From Pelodera strongyloides (lineage: Eukaryota > Nematoda > Chromadorea > Rhabditida > Rhabditidae): 64,000 nucleotides of DNA. The notes below the pieces were generated by a model. The model was not told where the DNA came from, ran no database searches, and saw only the letters and a list, made by a program, of their open reading frames with translations. Of the stretch, positions 1 to 11,750 are shown one piece after another (the stretch's first letter is position 1; each line of letters begins with the position of its first letter). The position numbers were made by a program, and so were the translations under genes. Where the stretch lies: assembly GCA_036852015.1 (NCBI GenBank), contig JAANDG010000145.1, forward strand, positions 207,288 through 271,287, in the 5' to 3' direction.

Positions 1-3000
1 GCCACAAAAGCTGAGAAAACAGTCCAAGCTTCTCCAGTCACGGGACAAGGGGCGGCGCTCCCGATTTGGACTGAAAGAAAAATATTTTAGTCTTTTATTT
101 AAAAAAAATAGTCTTTTGGTATTGTCGTTTAGTACTTGAACTCAAAATCATCAATATAATATTTCACGTTACAGAATGTTAAGAATAAATCATTCGGACC
201 TAGATCGATTCACCAATATTTTAGGCGCAGTTTGTGTGCAGTTTGGGAGCGGTCTGTGACCGGCTTAAACGCCGTTTGAACACTGACCTTTCTCATTGGC
301 TGTGCTGATCGTTGTCGTTGAATTTGACATAATCGAAGGTGAATTATTAGATTTTGAGTATGACGAAGGGGGCGGAGTCAGTGGTTGCGGGGGTATCGCC
401 TTGGCATGGTGCATCCTGTACATAGAAGTGTCCGAGTGACGAGTGGTCAGACGACGACTGAAATTATTAAATTTTATATTTTACAAACTTAGATAGATTA
501 AAACAAGCACGGCCTAACACTTTTCAAACAAGTATGCAATAGAGAAGTGGACATGCTTATGCCCCTCGGTCACAACTTTGAGACAAATCTGGGATTTCAA
601 CTCTCAATAGCATAGGGATACAAAACCTGTAACTTACATGAAGATCGCTCGTAACTCGCAACTGATATAATAACAAAAAATAACAACTTAAGTAGAGCTA
701 TAAACTTACCCATTGCCTTGATGTCCGGGCGCAAGTAGCTCCTTTTCACTGCGAACTTTCACATTTCCGTCTCCGGAAGTCGAAAGAGTGGAAACAGAAG
801 GGGCATCCGAAGGCGTGGAGCCGGCACGCTAAATTGGAAAATTTACATTACGTGAATTTTCCATAAACCGTCACAACACCACCCTAACAAAGGAACTAAC
901 TGAATGGACAAAAAAACGCGCTGCAGTAAAGGAAGGAGAAAATAATGCTGCTCCTAAAAGGACCAACTACCTATGCATGCTGATCGTTGTCGTTGAATTT
1001 GACATATTAGATTTTGATTGAGTATGAAGAAGGGGGCGGAGTCAGTGGATGTGGGGACACTTGCAATTTGCGGTTTCTAACAACGAGAAAACTGTGAAAT
1101 GCTTCCATATCAAGAGCTAAAATAAATGTTAAATAGTCATTATCGATTACCTCTCTGGCCGCAATTGCTTCCTCTTCAATTTCTCGTGCCGCATTTGTGA
1201 GCGCAAAGGCAATCTTTGCGAAGTAACTGTGCGGCACTTTTCCTTGTGCCGCGTAGAGTGCGCCAAAGTCGCGCAGAACGTCGCAGCAAGCGTGCGGATC
1301 CCGCATCCGCCGCAGACACTCACAGATTGCCAGGACGAAGTGCTGGAATTGTATTATATCATTACTACACCTTTACGCCTATATATTTGAATACTAGATA
1401 TTTAAACACATAGGATGGAGACCTCGGGACAAAATTTAAGATAACCCTTGCAGTAAAGTTTTCGGTAAATTTCAATAATTCGTCAACCTTATGGTTCTTT
1501 CAACCTGTGATCAAACCGACGAATGTTTTGAAGTAACAAAAGTGAGAATTCAGAGAGACAGAGATACAGAGGAGAGGAGAGAGGGAGAGAGGGAGAGAGA
1601 GAGTTCTTGGAGTCAGCGTCACAAAACAAAGTAATTCTAGTCAAAAGAATGTGATCTAGGTAAAAGTTGATCTTTCAAAGGACGGCCAAAGTTGAAATCG
1701 TATCAGATTTCTTGGAAAAAATGATCGGAATCTTTTGGAACTGTTGTGTTTTGACCTGAAACATTTGAAGGAAACAGGCTAATCAATAGAACTCTGTGAC
1801 TTTCAGTTTCCTTGTACTACAGAATGAAACCCAATTTACTTGCAACGTATGGGAATGTAGTTGTCAAGTTGTATACGAACCATGTAGCATATCACTTTAA
1901 TATTCGATAATATTCGGGTTCTGTGATTCTAAAGGAAACCCAACTACCATAATACGAATAGCTGCAATTTTACAATTGAACATTGAACCATTGGGCAAAC
2001 CAATAATATTGTGTGTTAACTTTCATGGGAAACCAATCAAGTCCCGATCAAGTCCCTCGAAAAATCGGGGCGGGATCGGGGCCATATCCGGGGTTTCTGC
2101 AAGAATCGGGGTCATATGCGGATTTTTTCGAAAATAATCGGGGCCATATCGGGGTTTCCACTTTCCTGTGTTTTGATATCGTTTGTAATAAATTAAAAGT
2201 GCATATAAGTAATTTCCTTGGTCCATTTCTATCCAGCTGCACATTGCTTTCTGTATTACTTCTTTTTCCTTCCTTTAGCCTTTTGTTTATGATGTTATGA
2301 CCTCTTCAGCAAAAAGTTTTGGAATGGTTTTCTTCGTTTAGCAATGGCCAACTGTTCATTTTCCGAGATAATCACGAGTTTTCCTGAAGGGTCAATTAAA
2401 TCCATTCACTGTCAGTGAAGGTGTGTAATGCAATTAAACAAAACGAGGAAGTTTAGCAGGAAAAGAAAATAATAGAAGTTGGTGAAAAGCATTCCTTACA
2501 ATTTTTGATTTGAAGTATTCGGTATTGTTAAAGAAGTTTGTGACGTGGTTGAAACTCCTGTGAAATTTGATCAGATCCATCCCCGCAGATTTAAAACTTA
2601 AAGATTAATTTAATGGCCCATAAGGTCCCTAGCTAGGGTCCGAAGGTAACTAATGGTAAGGTCCCCGACAAGATAAATTCGGTTTATATTTCCTGTGGGT
2701 CATTTCCTGTCAATTTAGAACAACTGTTAGTTACAAGATGACGCAAAAGCAAAAATTAATGCTTTGTTTTTGGGATAACAACATGGAAGACTAGAGCAGG
2801 TGGTGAGGGTGGTTTAGAAACACTGAAAACATTCAAAAGAGAGTTTGAAAGGTCGAAAACCCTTCACAAAGATTGATCGTTACTGATTGATTTTATCCAA
2901 TTGCCATCTAATAGCATAACGTGGTTCAGAAGAGTGTCCTTTTAAAATAATGGGGTATATGCAGTAAATTAGTACCATCTTTCTAATTAGTACGTCTATA

Positions 3001-5203
3001 CCTCCTGCTACCAAGTAAAAAGTCCAATCTTTAGAATTCCAGGCCTTATTAGCTTTATATATTCCTCGTTGATCTTCCCTAAATCCTAAATAGTGAACTC
3101 CGTACATAGGAGTAGACTACTATTGAACTCGTTTCTTCGGGAATAAAACAAAAAGAAGAAAAAAGGCGAGGGTGGATGTCCGTCAATAAATCATGTCATT
3201 ATTCATTGGGTTCGATTCCCTGGGGAAAGCTTTCCGAGGCGCACTTTGGAATAAAAGAAGAGAGGATTCCAAGATGTGATCATTGAATGAATCCCCAACA
3301 TCATACATCTTCCCCGGGGAAGGGACTCCATCATTCACAGGGAAGTTCCTCATTGGGATACAGGTGGTAGTATAATGCATGGAAATAAGTTTTAGAGCAT
3401 GTATGTTTCACAAAGCAAGAGCAAGGGACATACCGTTTTACAAAAAGTATATTTTGTGGAATTATTATATTACACAACTTTCCAAATTTTTGATTGGGCG
3501 GGAAATTTCAAATGACTTCTAAAGTTGTGTGTTCATCATAATCTTCAAAGTTGGCAGTTCTTCAATAAGTTTCCTATTTGATGTAATCAGGAAAAAACAC
3601 ATAAAATCCCATTGCCCAATTTTATTTGAAGTGTTCTCTTCCGAATTCAAATTTCGGAAAAATCTCGTGAAATATTGCATAAAAATTGCATTTCAATGCG
3701 TCCCAAGAGAATGTTGCAAACGGCAAAATAACAATTTTGAATTGAGGAAAAGAATAGGAAAAGCGGTCGCTTTTTTTAAGAACCAAAGTTATTTTATTGG
3801 TGTTTCAACTGTCAAAAGTACTCCAAAACATATAAAACAGGGGTGAGATATATACTGTAACTGTAGAGTGTGAAAAAGCCAAAAGAAAAGCTAAAAGTGC
3901 CAACACGAAAACTTACAGTAATCTATAAAGAAAACAATAAAAAAGAATCAATGAATAAATCGATATCCTACCTGTACATGCATTCTGAATTGAATATTCT
4001 TCTTCCAGTTTTCCTCAACTGATAACCCAATGAAGGTGAGATATTGTCGATTTTCAGTAAAAACTTCTTCGAATACGCGCCTAAATATTTAAGTTTAAAG
4101 CAAAATACCAGCCGGTTTTTGAAACACATTGAGTACATCAGCATTCTTATGCAGCTTACGCAAATGAGCATAAAGCGAGCTAAATTCGAGCAACTTTGCA
4201 TAGATACATGAGAATTCAGTTGTTCCACGGTGCGTTTCAAAAACCGGCCAGCATTTCGCTTTAATAAAAATTAAAGACCATTGTCGCTATTAGCTATTTC
4301 CATGTAGATCAATGTCCTCTTACTTTTTACTTCCCCGATATATTTGTAATGATTGATTAGCTGCTATCTTTAGCTATTTTCCCCACTGTGATGACGCAGG
4401 AAAAAGTAAAAATAGCAAGAGGATAACATGACTTCTGAGAGGTTTAATAAGAAAACAGCCTCATCGGTGACCATCTCTACGTGACCCAAATAGATAAACA
4501 CTATGAAATACTCACACTATTTTCTATGAGTCTGCACGGTGTGGAGCTACTTTCGACTGTAAATTTGGGTGAAAACTAGAAAAACGTTTCCTAAGAACAG
4601 ATTGATTCTATTGATTATTGATTTCAGAAACCATACCTGCCCATATCATAAAGTGCCGGGTTGTCCATTCGATTGCATTTTTTCAATAGTAAAGCCTTCT
4701 GGTGCGCAGTCAAACCGGTGATTAAGCAAGGAGCTCGCGGTCGAACTTGACCACGGCTGAAATACACAAAGTTTATACTTCATGAAGTTCTACCGTCGCA
4801 AAGCAAAGAAGCACCAAAAATGGCATAGTTATTTTCAAGCATACACATCACAGGTCTTCAAGGCTGAAAAGCAAACAAAGTTTCTAGTTCATGTAGTATT
4901 ATCGTCGCCGGATGCTCTAAAAATGTAGTATAAAAGGAACACCGTGTTATTTCCAATAATTACCATAAAATAATTCATACTGTAAAAGAAGATCATTAAA
5001 AAGTGAAATTTCTTACCCATTTTTAACTCGGCATGTCTTGCTACGTCGAAATTGTTGCTCTGGGCGAACACCATTGTGACGCCTGAAAAGTAACTAGGTT
5101 ATGACTTACAAGTTTACTTAAAAACGGTTTCACTTAGCCTTCATCTTTCAGGTTGAAGTTAAAGATCAACATGGAATCCTCTTTCTGTCTCTCTCTCTCT
5201 CTT

Positions 5204-5236
<33 letters not shown>

Positions 5237-5377
5237 GTCCCTCTCTCTCTGTTCCCACCTGAAACTGTTGCTCTTCCTAGACAACGAGGGTGACGGTGAC
5301 TCGCTTCTCCTTGCCGAAGACCTGGCTGACGATCTCCTGCTCAGCGAGCTGTCCACCGATGACTCCGCGTTTCCCAT
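1..5377 (-). CDS. Nematode globin with N-terminal myristoylation signal, F8 Tyr (3' end outside window)
   Basis: Exons on the minus strand: 5377-5259, 5082-5017, 4756-4637, 4080-3972, 1342-1151, 828-710, 70-1 (continues). All junctions are GT-AG and phases agree, giving at least 265 residues. The start is MGN, a typical N-myristoylation site, followed by a Ser/Arg-rich tail; an acceptor-like TTTTTCAG lies about 25 nt upstream of the ATG, probably a trans-splice site. The globin fold begins in exon 3 (LTAHQKALLLKKCNRM, helix A) and runs through exon 4 (helices B-E) to exon 5 (helices E-H). His136 fits distal E7. The F-helix reads LRDFGALYAAQG, where nematode globins normally have LGxxH, so residue 168 at F8 is Tyr. 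A polar tail follows. Globins bind haem; membrane-anchored nematode members are thought to act in sensing or electron transfer. Introns hold a MITE and microsatellites. The family call is strong; the exact orthologue is unknown. Confidence 0.82.
300..1056. repeat. Dispersed direct repeat, two copies in globin introns
   Basis: Two similar segments lie at about 300-395 and 978-1056. Both begin with GCTGATCGTTGTCGTTGAAT and both contain AGGGGGCGGAGTCAGTGG. They lie in different introns of the minus-strand globin gene, on either side of the exon at 710-828. The copies differ by small indels, so this is an old duplication or two copies of a short dispersed repeat. No coding potential is visible. 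Confidence 0.6.
1551..1607. repeat. GA-rich microsatellite
   Basis: Imperfect GAGA tract inside the long intron of the globin gene. No other function is visible. Confidence 0.85.
1610..3960. other. Long globin intron, no gene seen
   Basis: This is the bulk of the 2.6-kb intron between the helix A-E exon and the helix E-H exon. At 2050-2160 there is a short degenerate repeat built on ATCGGGG and CCATATC. ORFs here are short and show no domain, no matching splice phase and no biased composition, so none is called. Confidence 0.5.
4099..4260. mobile_element. TTAA MITE, family A, 162 bp
   Basis: The element is flanked by TTAA on both sides (4095-4098 and 4261-4264). Its left arm contains CCAGCCGGTTTTTGAAAC and its right arm GTTTCAAAAACCGGCCAGC, an inverted repeat. 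The ends (AGC... and ...GCT) match other family A copies at 22207 and 37712. TTAA target duplication is characteristic of piggyBac-like elements. It sits in a globin intron, only 15-20 nt from the acceptor of the exon starting at 4080. Confidence 0.75.
5188..5250. repeat. CT microsatellite in globin intron 1
   Basis: TCTC tract on the plus strand, beginning about ten bases past the first-exon donor at 5258. Read through on the minus strand it encodes a false Arg/Glu-rich extension of exon 1; the donor AG|GTGGGA shows that the true exon stops before it. Confidence 0.8.
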
Positions 5378-5404
5378 TACTAGACTTTTTTGGAGATTCT
5401 GAAA

Positions 5405-8400
5405 AATATAAGTATTTTTTGCTGCCTTGCAAAATAGAGGACACAATGGTGCGTCAGAAAAAAATACGGAACGAAAATTGCCGATGGCCGGATTTTAACA
5501 AAAAAATACAAATCAGAATAAATCAATATAAAAAATAAGAAGTAGAAAAGTAGGATAAGCAGCACGAGCATGGCAGAGAAAATATTTCCCTGCGGTTACT
5601 ATAAACTGTTTTTAAAAACTTCATATATTCTGGCATATCAGATGGAGATGCTGGAAAAAAAATATTAAATAATATACTCTAGTTTTAATAACAAAGTGTC
5701 GCCTAGAAAGACAAATGAGATTTTCCACTTTTTGTGTGAACTTTTGCATAGCAGCGGGAAATTCTGCCAGATTATGTCTACTGTGCAAAATGGGGTTCGA
5801 ATTACAACGGTTGGGAATGTCCAGGGAGGTCAGTGGGGAAAAGTGAACTTCTCATATTTTTTGAGTATTTTGGCCATAGAAAGGAGGAACTTGACCTCAA
5901 GTTGGACACTTGATACAAGTACCTCCTTCTACGAAAATAGAACATTTGAAAGTGGACAAGGTTCACTTTTGTACAAGATACTACTATGTTACGGTATAAT
6001 ATGGTTTATTGGTAGACAATAAAGACAATGAATCGAAACAAAACGAGCATGCAGAGTAATAGTGAATAATAAAACTAATGTCGACCAACAGGAACCCTAA
6101 GATACGGCGCTTCACAACGCACGGATACTGACGAGGTATCTGTGTAAATGTAGAATGGCATCATTAGAGAAAAACAATTGTGGAACAGGACCCAGAACTG
6201 TCAGACAAAAGAAAAGAAGCTTGACGGAGAGGAATTGTCAGAATGTCAGAAATATAAAAGAGAGTTGAACCTTTGGATGTATAGATTACTCTAAAAGGCT
6301 CCCCTCGGGGAGCAGTCTCCGAATGCGGGGCCGGGAGAACTTCTACACTGAGCCTACCAAAACTTCCGATCTGGGTTAGGAAAGAGATGATCCAGGGAAT
6401 AGACAGAGGAAAATTCTCCAAATTGTTCGCGCCTATACCATGACCAGAAAAAAACGACATAGAAGATCTCATGGTAACGTGCTTCTTTAAGAAAATGAGA
6501 TTTATTAGCAACGAGGTACCGGCTTCACCTTTGAGGTCAAGAAATCAAAGTAACAAGACTTCAGCTGGGAGGGTCCGGGAGGGTCCGGGAGCCTCCCAAC
6601 TGAGCTCTCTTACCCACAGTATGACACCGAGGAATGTGAAACAGATACTTCAGACAACACACATAATATTCACATGCTTCTCACTTCGACTTAACGTCTG
6701 TGCTCTCTCATATCTCACAGTCTTTCCCTTTCCATATCACTGCTCTCTCCGATCTGTGTAACGAAGAACTCCGAATTCAGCGTCTCTGCACTACTCGTAT
6801 CTGAAAATCACTCTTCTCCGCTTCTCTAGCGTCTAGCAATTCGTGACAGCTACCTATTAATCTCTAGGAGCGATTTATCTGTCTATGTCCTCGTCACGTG
6901 AGGGATATCATTTATCTATTGGACTTTGCACGTCGATATGTATGATAAGATGTAGTTTGTGTTTAAAATAAAGACTACAAACCTACAGCACCTGATCCAT
7001 TCAATGCACAATTTCCGACTCCGTAAAAATTTTGTTTGTTAAAACTATTTCAAAAACAAACAGTAGTCAAAACAATGAAAAATGCTCCGAGGGTACTAGA
7101 GGAAGGAAAAAAACCACATTAATATTCAGAAAACCACACTTACAAAATCCAAAAACAAAACAAAAATTTTATGTTTGGAGTTTTCTATCGGAATGAACGA
7201 ACTGCTCGAATTATTATGGTAAACAGTGCGGTCTTTAGAAATACATAGAAATTATTTATGTTAGGAAAGGGAAGGTCAATATCTTTCTTAAGTTTTCGTT
7301 CGCCCTCAATGGCCAATACAGAGTGAGCATAAAATGAGGGATGGGTCCATCCCACAAAAGAAATCCCGCTGGGACCATGTCTGGCATTGAGCCAGAAATG
7401 AAAGAAAACAATCAATTGCTTTTTTGAGCATTATATGTGTTGTCATGTGCACCCATACTCAAGGAATTAAAACTAGGTAACTAGGTTGTTTTTAGTAGGT
7501 TTATGCTGCAATAAAAAAAAAACACGGAACACGTGAGTTTTTAGTTTTAGTTGATTACTGAAATTTAATCAGGCGATTTGAAGTCTAGAAAGATAGTGGT
7601 TTTGTAGAAACACAATAAATCATGTGGCTGAAATATACTGGGGGAGAATCGACTACTAAGTAAGGGTTAAGGTTCTTAGGAAATAAATCCAAACCCAAAC
7701 ATTACTTGTTCCAAATGCTGGTTCTAAATCTAAAGAACAAAGTCTCCTATGTATTCGTTTTGCACCCGAACACCGTCCGCGAAACAATATGAAAATTCTA
7801 AATTCTGAATTTCAAAGGCGATTCTTCGCCGAAAAAACATGTCTTTTCGCGAATCCGAGATTCGCCGTCCGGAAGTTCGCTTGAAAAAGCGCTACATTCT
7901 GAATTTGAATTAAATCGCACTCACACGTGACTCCAGACGCACCCAGTCAACCAAAATATGAAGTTCGGAATTTACATTGAAAAAGAACTATGGGATTTAT
8001 CTAATTTATTGATAAATTTAAAAACGGTACATTAGTATTTTGCTTCCAACTATATTATTATACTATACAGTGTTGAACTTTTATGTTGAAGTCGTTATTT
8101 TCATAAGAATCTATTACACTTTTGTCACCAATGTATTTCTACTCTTGAAATGATTGTGCTCCTCGTTTGAGTAAGCAAGATATTCAGAATTTCTAGTACT
8201 TATCAAATATTCACGTTTAATTGCTTCGAGAAACATTTTCTCACATCACTGATAATATAGAAGTGCTATATCTTACCTTAATTCTGAAATGAAGCTTTTA
8301 GAAGGGTATTTAAAATCAAGGTTTTCATTAAAAATCAAACAAATTAGAGCATTTTTTTGTAGGAAGAACCTGAAAAAATGCCATCATTTTAAATTGCATT

Positions 8401-8780
8401 CCACTGAGTTTGAGCAAGTGTTTATGACAGATCTTATTTCACAAAGAAAGAGGAGAGTTAATGGGCTCAGGTCATCTCAAAAACGTTAAGATTTAAACAA
8501 CAATACATTGCAAATACTTCCAGGTCCAGTTAGTACAACGCAAAAGTTCGCGCAGACATGGCACAAAAAACGTTCGCCAGTGTGGCGTCGGACTCTCTAC
8601 AGCGCGCGGATGGACAGCGGAATGTTACAACTGCGAACCGTGCTACTTGCACAAAATGTCTATTATGATGATATCATATGAATAATATTCCAAGACATGA
8701 GAGAATGAAATAAAACCCTAGAACTGCATATAAAAGTGATTATTTACTGCATATCACATTTCAATTGATGGATAAAAAGT
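5405..8780. other. Intergenic region upstream of the globin gene
   Basis: About 3.4 kb of AT-rich sequence without a supported gene. ORFs up to 115 codons occur but lack splice context, domains or biased composition. Visible structure is limited to a hairpin at 6297-6312 (GGCTCCCC, short loop, GGGGAGC) and a threefold 10-mer repeat GGGAGGGTCC near 6567-6595. The globin promoter should lie at the left edge, but no clear core element is seen. Confidence 0.5.
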
Positions 8781-8820
8781 GTGAGAGAGAAGGGGAGAGA
8801 GAGTGGAGGGAGGGAGGGAT

Positions 8821-8857
<37 letters not shown>

Positions 8858-8865
8858 GAGAAAGA
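8781..8865. repeat. GA microsatellite
   Basis: Imperfect (GA)n tract interrupted by GGGA units, in intergenic DNA. Confidence 0.85.
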
Positions 8866-9139
8866 AGCAAAGACAAAACTCCGAGGTTGAAGGTTCAACA
8901 ACCTTACTTTCCTCCTTGATAAGTTCAAAAGTGCTCCAAAACATACGTAAATCTAAGGTGCCGGAGGGCTCGCTCACTTAGGGGAAATAAATTTCCCCAA
9001 AGTCTTTACCTCAATGCATTAAACGATAAAACATAGCTGAAGATCTTGGCCCCTAAGGCCCTTAAAAGAGCACCCGAAGTCATAGAACTCATCCCACGCG
9101 CGAGCAAATTGAGTCAAGCTTTGCTTTTTGAAAAGTCGT

Positions 9140-9260
9140 TCGATGAACATAGGAGACGTGGTTTTGAAGTCTATGCAACAACAATAACCATGTTAGGTAT
9201 GAAATAATGCATATGAACGCAGTTGCCAATCATAAGTTTCACAGCCACATGCCATACCGC
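9140..9260. mobile_element. Degenerate family A MITE abutting another MITE
   Basis: The right end reads GTTTCACAGCCACATGCCATACCGCT followed by TTAA (9261-9264), matching the right ends of the copies at 22207 and 37712. The left arm still shows GACGTGGTTTTGAAGT (9154-9169), but the outer left end is not recognisable. Its right-hand TTAA also serves as the left flank of the next element. Confidence 0.5.
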
Positions 9261-9264
9261 TTTA

Positions 9265-9682
9265 AAGGGACGCGGTCACCGTTTTGACCCTTATGTATAC
9301 TTTGTGTTTTTATTAACTGCACAGTATGAAAAACATAATGTTGGAAAAAATCCGACGAAAACCCCTGTTTTCAGCGAGAAATTCATTGCTTAAAAAAGTT
9401 GGTCCACAGTTAGCCATAGAAAACCAAATGTTATAATGCCCACGGTATTCGTCCGATTAATTAGTGGAATAACGTTCGTCGAGTCATTATCAGCACGGTC
9501 ATATGCTGGACAATTACTAGGGTTACGGTGCGTATTGGTTCGAGGACAAAAATTTTCGTCATCATTGGACTCGCTGTTGCCGCATTTCTTGCAAAACATT
9601 TTCCCAACACTATGCGTTATGAATTATGAAGATAATAAAAACACAAAGTGTACATAAGGGCCAAAACGGTGACCGCGTCCCT
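9265..9682. mobile_element. TTAA MITE, family B, 418 bp, with about 57-bp inverted repeats
   Basis: Flanked by TTAA at 9261-9264 and 9683-9686. The ends begin AGGGACGCGGTCACCGTTTT, and the inverted match continues for about 57 bp with few mismatches, so this is probably a fairly recent insertion. The interior is unique. On the minus strand it carries a 69-codon ORF (9599-9390) starting MFCKKCG, which resembles the start of a zinc-ribbon protein and ends in a hydrophobic stretch (see findings). No transposase is present; mobilisation in trans by a piggyBac-like enzyme is inferred from the TTAA. Confidence 0.75.
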
Positions 9683-10051
9683 TTAACGTTTAATCAGTAG
9701 AGTCGATATACATATTCGAAAAGGCAAAGCTTAGTTCTCTTGATGAACTATTCAAAACTGGAAAGCTTACGTGGTTTAAATACAGATTCACTTACAGAGA
9801 TGAACGGATACAGAAGTGTAATGATCTCAACGAAGATCTAAAACCACAAGCTTAGTCATACAGTATCGAATTACTTTCTCGGTTTTTTTTGAAGTTTGAC
9901 TCACTTGAACCTTTCTATTTCTGTTTCAAGAGATGGAATACTTACGCCAAGACAGCGAACAGTACAAAGCTAACATTTAACAAACTATTTACTCCAAGTT
10001 CTATCGTGATTGGGGCAATAGTATAAGACTAAGGGACGTGTAATCGTTTAA

Positions 10052-10483
10052 AGGGGTAGGTTCATCTCAAATCACCCCCCTTTTTATTGTTTTTATTGAT
10101 AATAGCACAAATATCATTCACCAATGAAAATTAAATCAATCACAGAACAATGCGTTTCGTAGAAGAAGCTTCCTTTATTGGATACTCGTTGATGTGAAGC
10201 CAGAATCTAAACGCAAAACGAATACCGTACAAAGATCGCGCGGGCAAATGGCAATTAGCCAAGTTACAAACTACACTCGGCAGGACATCATTTCCCACGG
10301 TGTTTATCATTTAATTCGTTCTTGGCTTAGCCCGCACGGTATGTGTACGGTATTAACTTTTGTGTTTAGATTCTGGATTCATATCAACGAGTATCCATTA
10401 AAGGAAGCTTCTTCTGCGAGGCGCATTGTTCATTATCAATAAAAACAATAAAAAGAGAGGTGATTTGAGATGAACCTATCCCT
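10052..10483. mobile_element. TTAA foldback MITE, family C, 432 bp
   Basis: Flanked by TTAA (10048-10051 and 10484-10487), with ends AGGGGTAGGTTCATCTCAAA and its complement. The complementarity continues inward, with gaps, for roughly 190 bp on each side, including the segment GAAGCTTCCTTTATTGGATA, so most of the element is one large hairpin. The 82-codon ORF inside spans the palindrome and is not coding. Confidence 0.78.
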
Positions 10484-10487
10484 TTAA

Positions 10488-11709
10488 TGTTTTCAAAATG
10501 AAGAGATAAGAGAATATTTTCTTTTGCTCCCGAAATCACTACAAAAGCGCAAACTTTGTGAGCCGTAGTCTAAGCTAAGCGCTAAGAGAGCGGTTTCCTT
10601 TCGCTACCGAAAATAGCACGCGATAAGAAAACTGTTGACGCAAAATTGGAAAAATCACCATAGAGAAGATAGAAATTATCGCATATTCATTATCGACTCG
10701 AAAAATTATCGCCACGTTAATTCTCTACGTGTAACTTCACCGTAGTTTGTAACTTGTAAGTAGACTCGTAAAGGAACAACAAGGCCCAAGGCCTCCTATA
10801 CGCACCTTCTGTCTTCCAGCTACTCTACAGTAGCTCAAGCGAATATCCGGGAAATTTTAGACTATTTTTAGTCTTTTAGAATTTAAGCATTTTTAAAATG
10901 TTCATACTTATGCGGTTTTTGATCGCTTTAAAAATGTTGGACATATTAAAATCTTTATTGGCCGCCATGAAAGAGCTCATAACTCATAATCACGAAAGAC
11001 CTTGAATATATGCGAAGTACATAAAGATTTAAAATGCGCAGACAATTATTAATTATTCACATAACATATACATAAAATTTGACACCTGATTACGTTTGGC
11101 CGAGTGCCTGGTCCTGCGTAATTACGTCGGTTTGCAAAAGTATACTGGGCAACTGCACTATCATGCATTGTATGCAAATTTTTGGGCATCCTGTGCCAGA
11201 AATGTTCCGTGAAAAACTTGATGTGCTTTGAGGTGTGAGCACTTTTTTGCTCGCGCCCGCATGAGTTATATTTGTCCTGCATTCGGTTCACAAACCACGT
11301 GCCATGCCGCATTAATTTTCCACGACCCGTCTGCAATCTACAGCAAAATTGGCAGAGCGTGATATAGAAAATTTCAAAATATTAGGATTGAAAACGAAAA
11401 AAAAAAAAAAGCACTTGTCAACTGAACATTTGTTTTTCCGGAGTTTACATTGTAATGCGAAAACAGACATAAACAAAAGAAACATGACAGGAAAACAAAG
11501 CGATTCCTCTTTTACTAAGGGCATTTACTGGTTGAGCGAACGTTCTGACGACACGTTAATATTTCATTTGGTAGGGAAAAAGTGCGTCTGACAGAGTAAA
11601 TAATCATAGTGTCCTTTAGCTTGGGATCTAGTAGATCCGTGTCTACGTAACACGTAACACTACGTAAATCATGTGGACAAAAAAATTACACCTAAAACCA
11701 CAACAAACC
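10488..11709. other. Intergenic, no gene; possible MITE end
   Basis: AT-rich DNA. Near 11285-11314, GGTTCACAAACCACGTGCCATGCCGCATTAA resembles the right end of family A, but no matching left end was found. ORFs are short and unsupported. Confidence 0.4.
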
Positions 11710-11715
11710 GGGGGG

Positions 11716-11749
<34 letters not shown>
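11710..11749. repeat. Poly-G tract (33 uninterrupted G)
   Basis: Six G, one C at 11716, then 33 consecutive G from 11717 to 11749. Translated on the minus strand it gives a meaningless poly-Pro run. Such tracts can form G-quadruplexes; in C. elegans long G/C tracts are known to be deletion-prone without the DOG-1/FANCJ helicase. Confidence 0.9.

Positions 11750-11750
<1 letters not shown>

Noticed and set aside
4850..4872. Possible small globin exon after TTTTCAG at about 4876
   Set aside because: It would break the phase between the exons at 5017 and 4756, which join cleanly without it.
5159..5446. 95-codon minus-strand ORF with long Arg/Glu repeat
   Set aside because: Only the MGN... part to 5259 is coding (globin exon 1); the rest is read-through of a CT microsatellite past a clear donor.
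5696..6022. 108-codon plus-strand ORF
   Set aside because: No recognisable domain or gene context; contains local inverted sequence and looks like repeat DNA.
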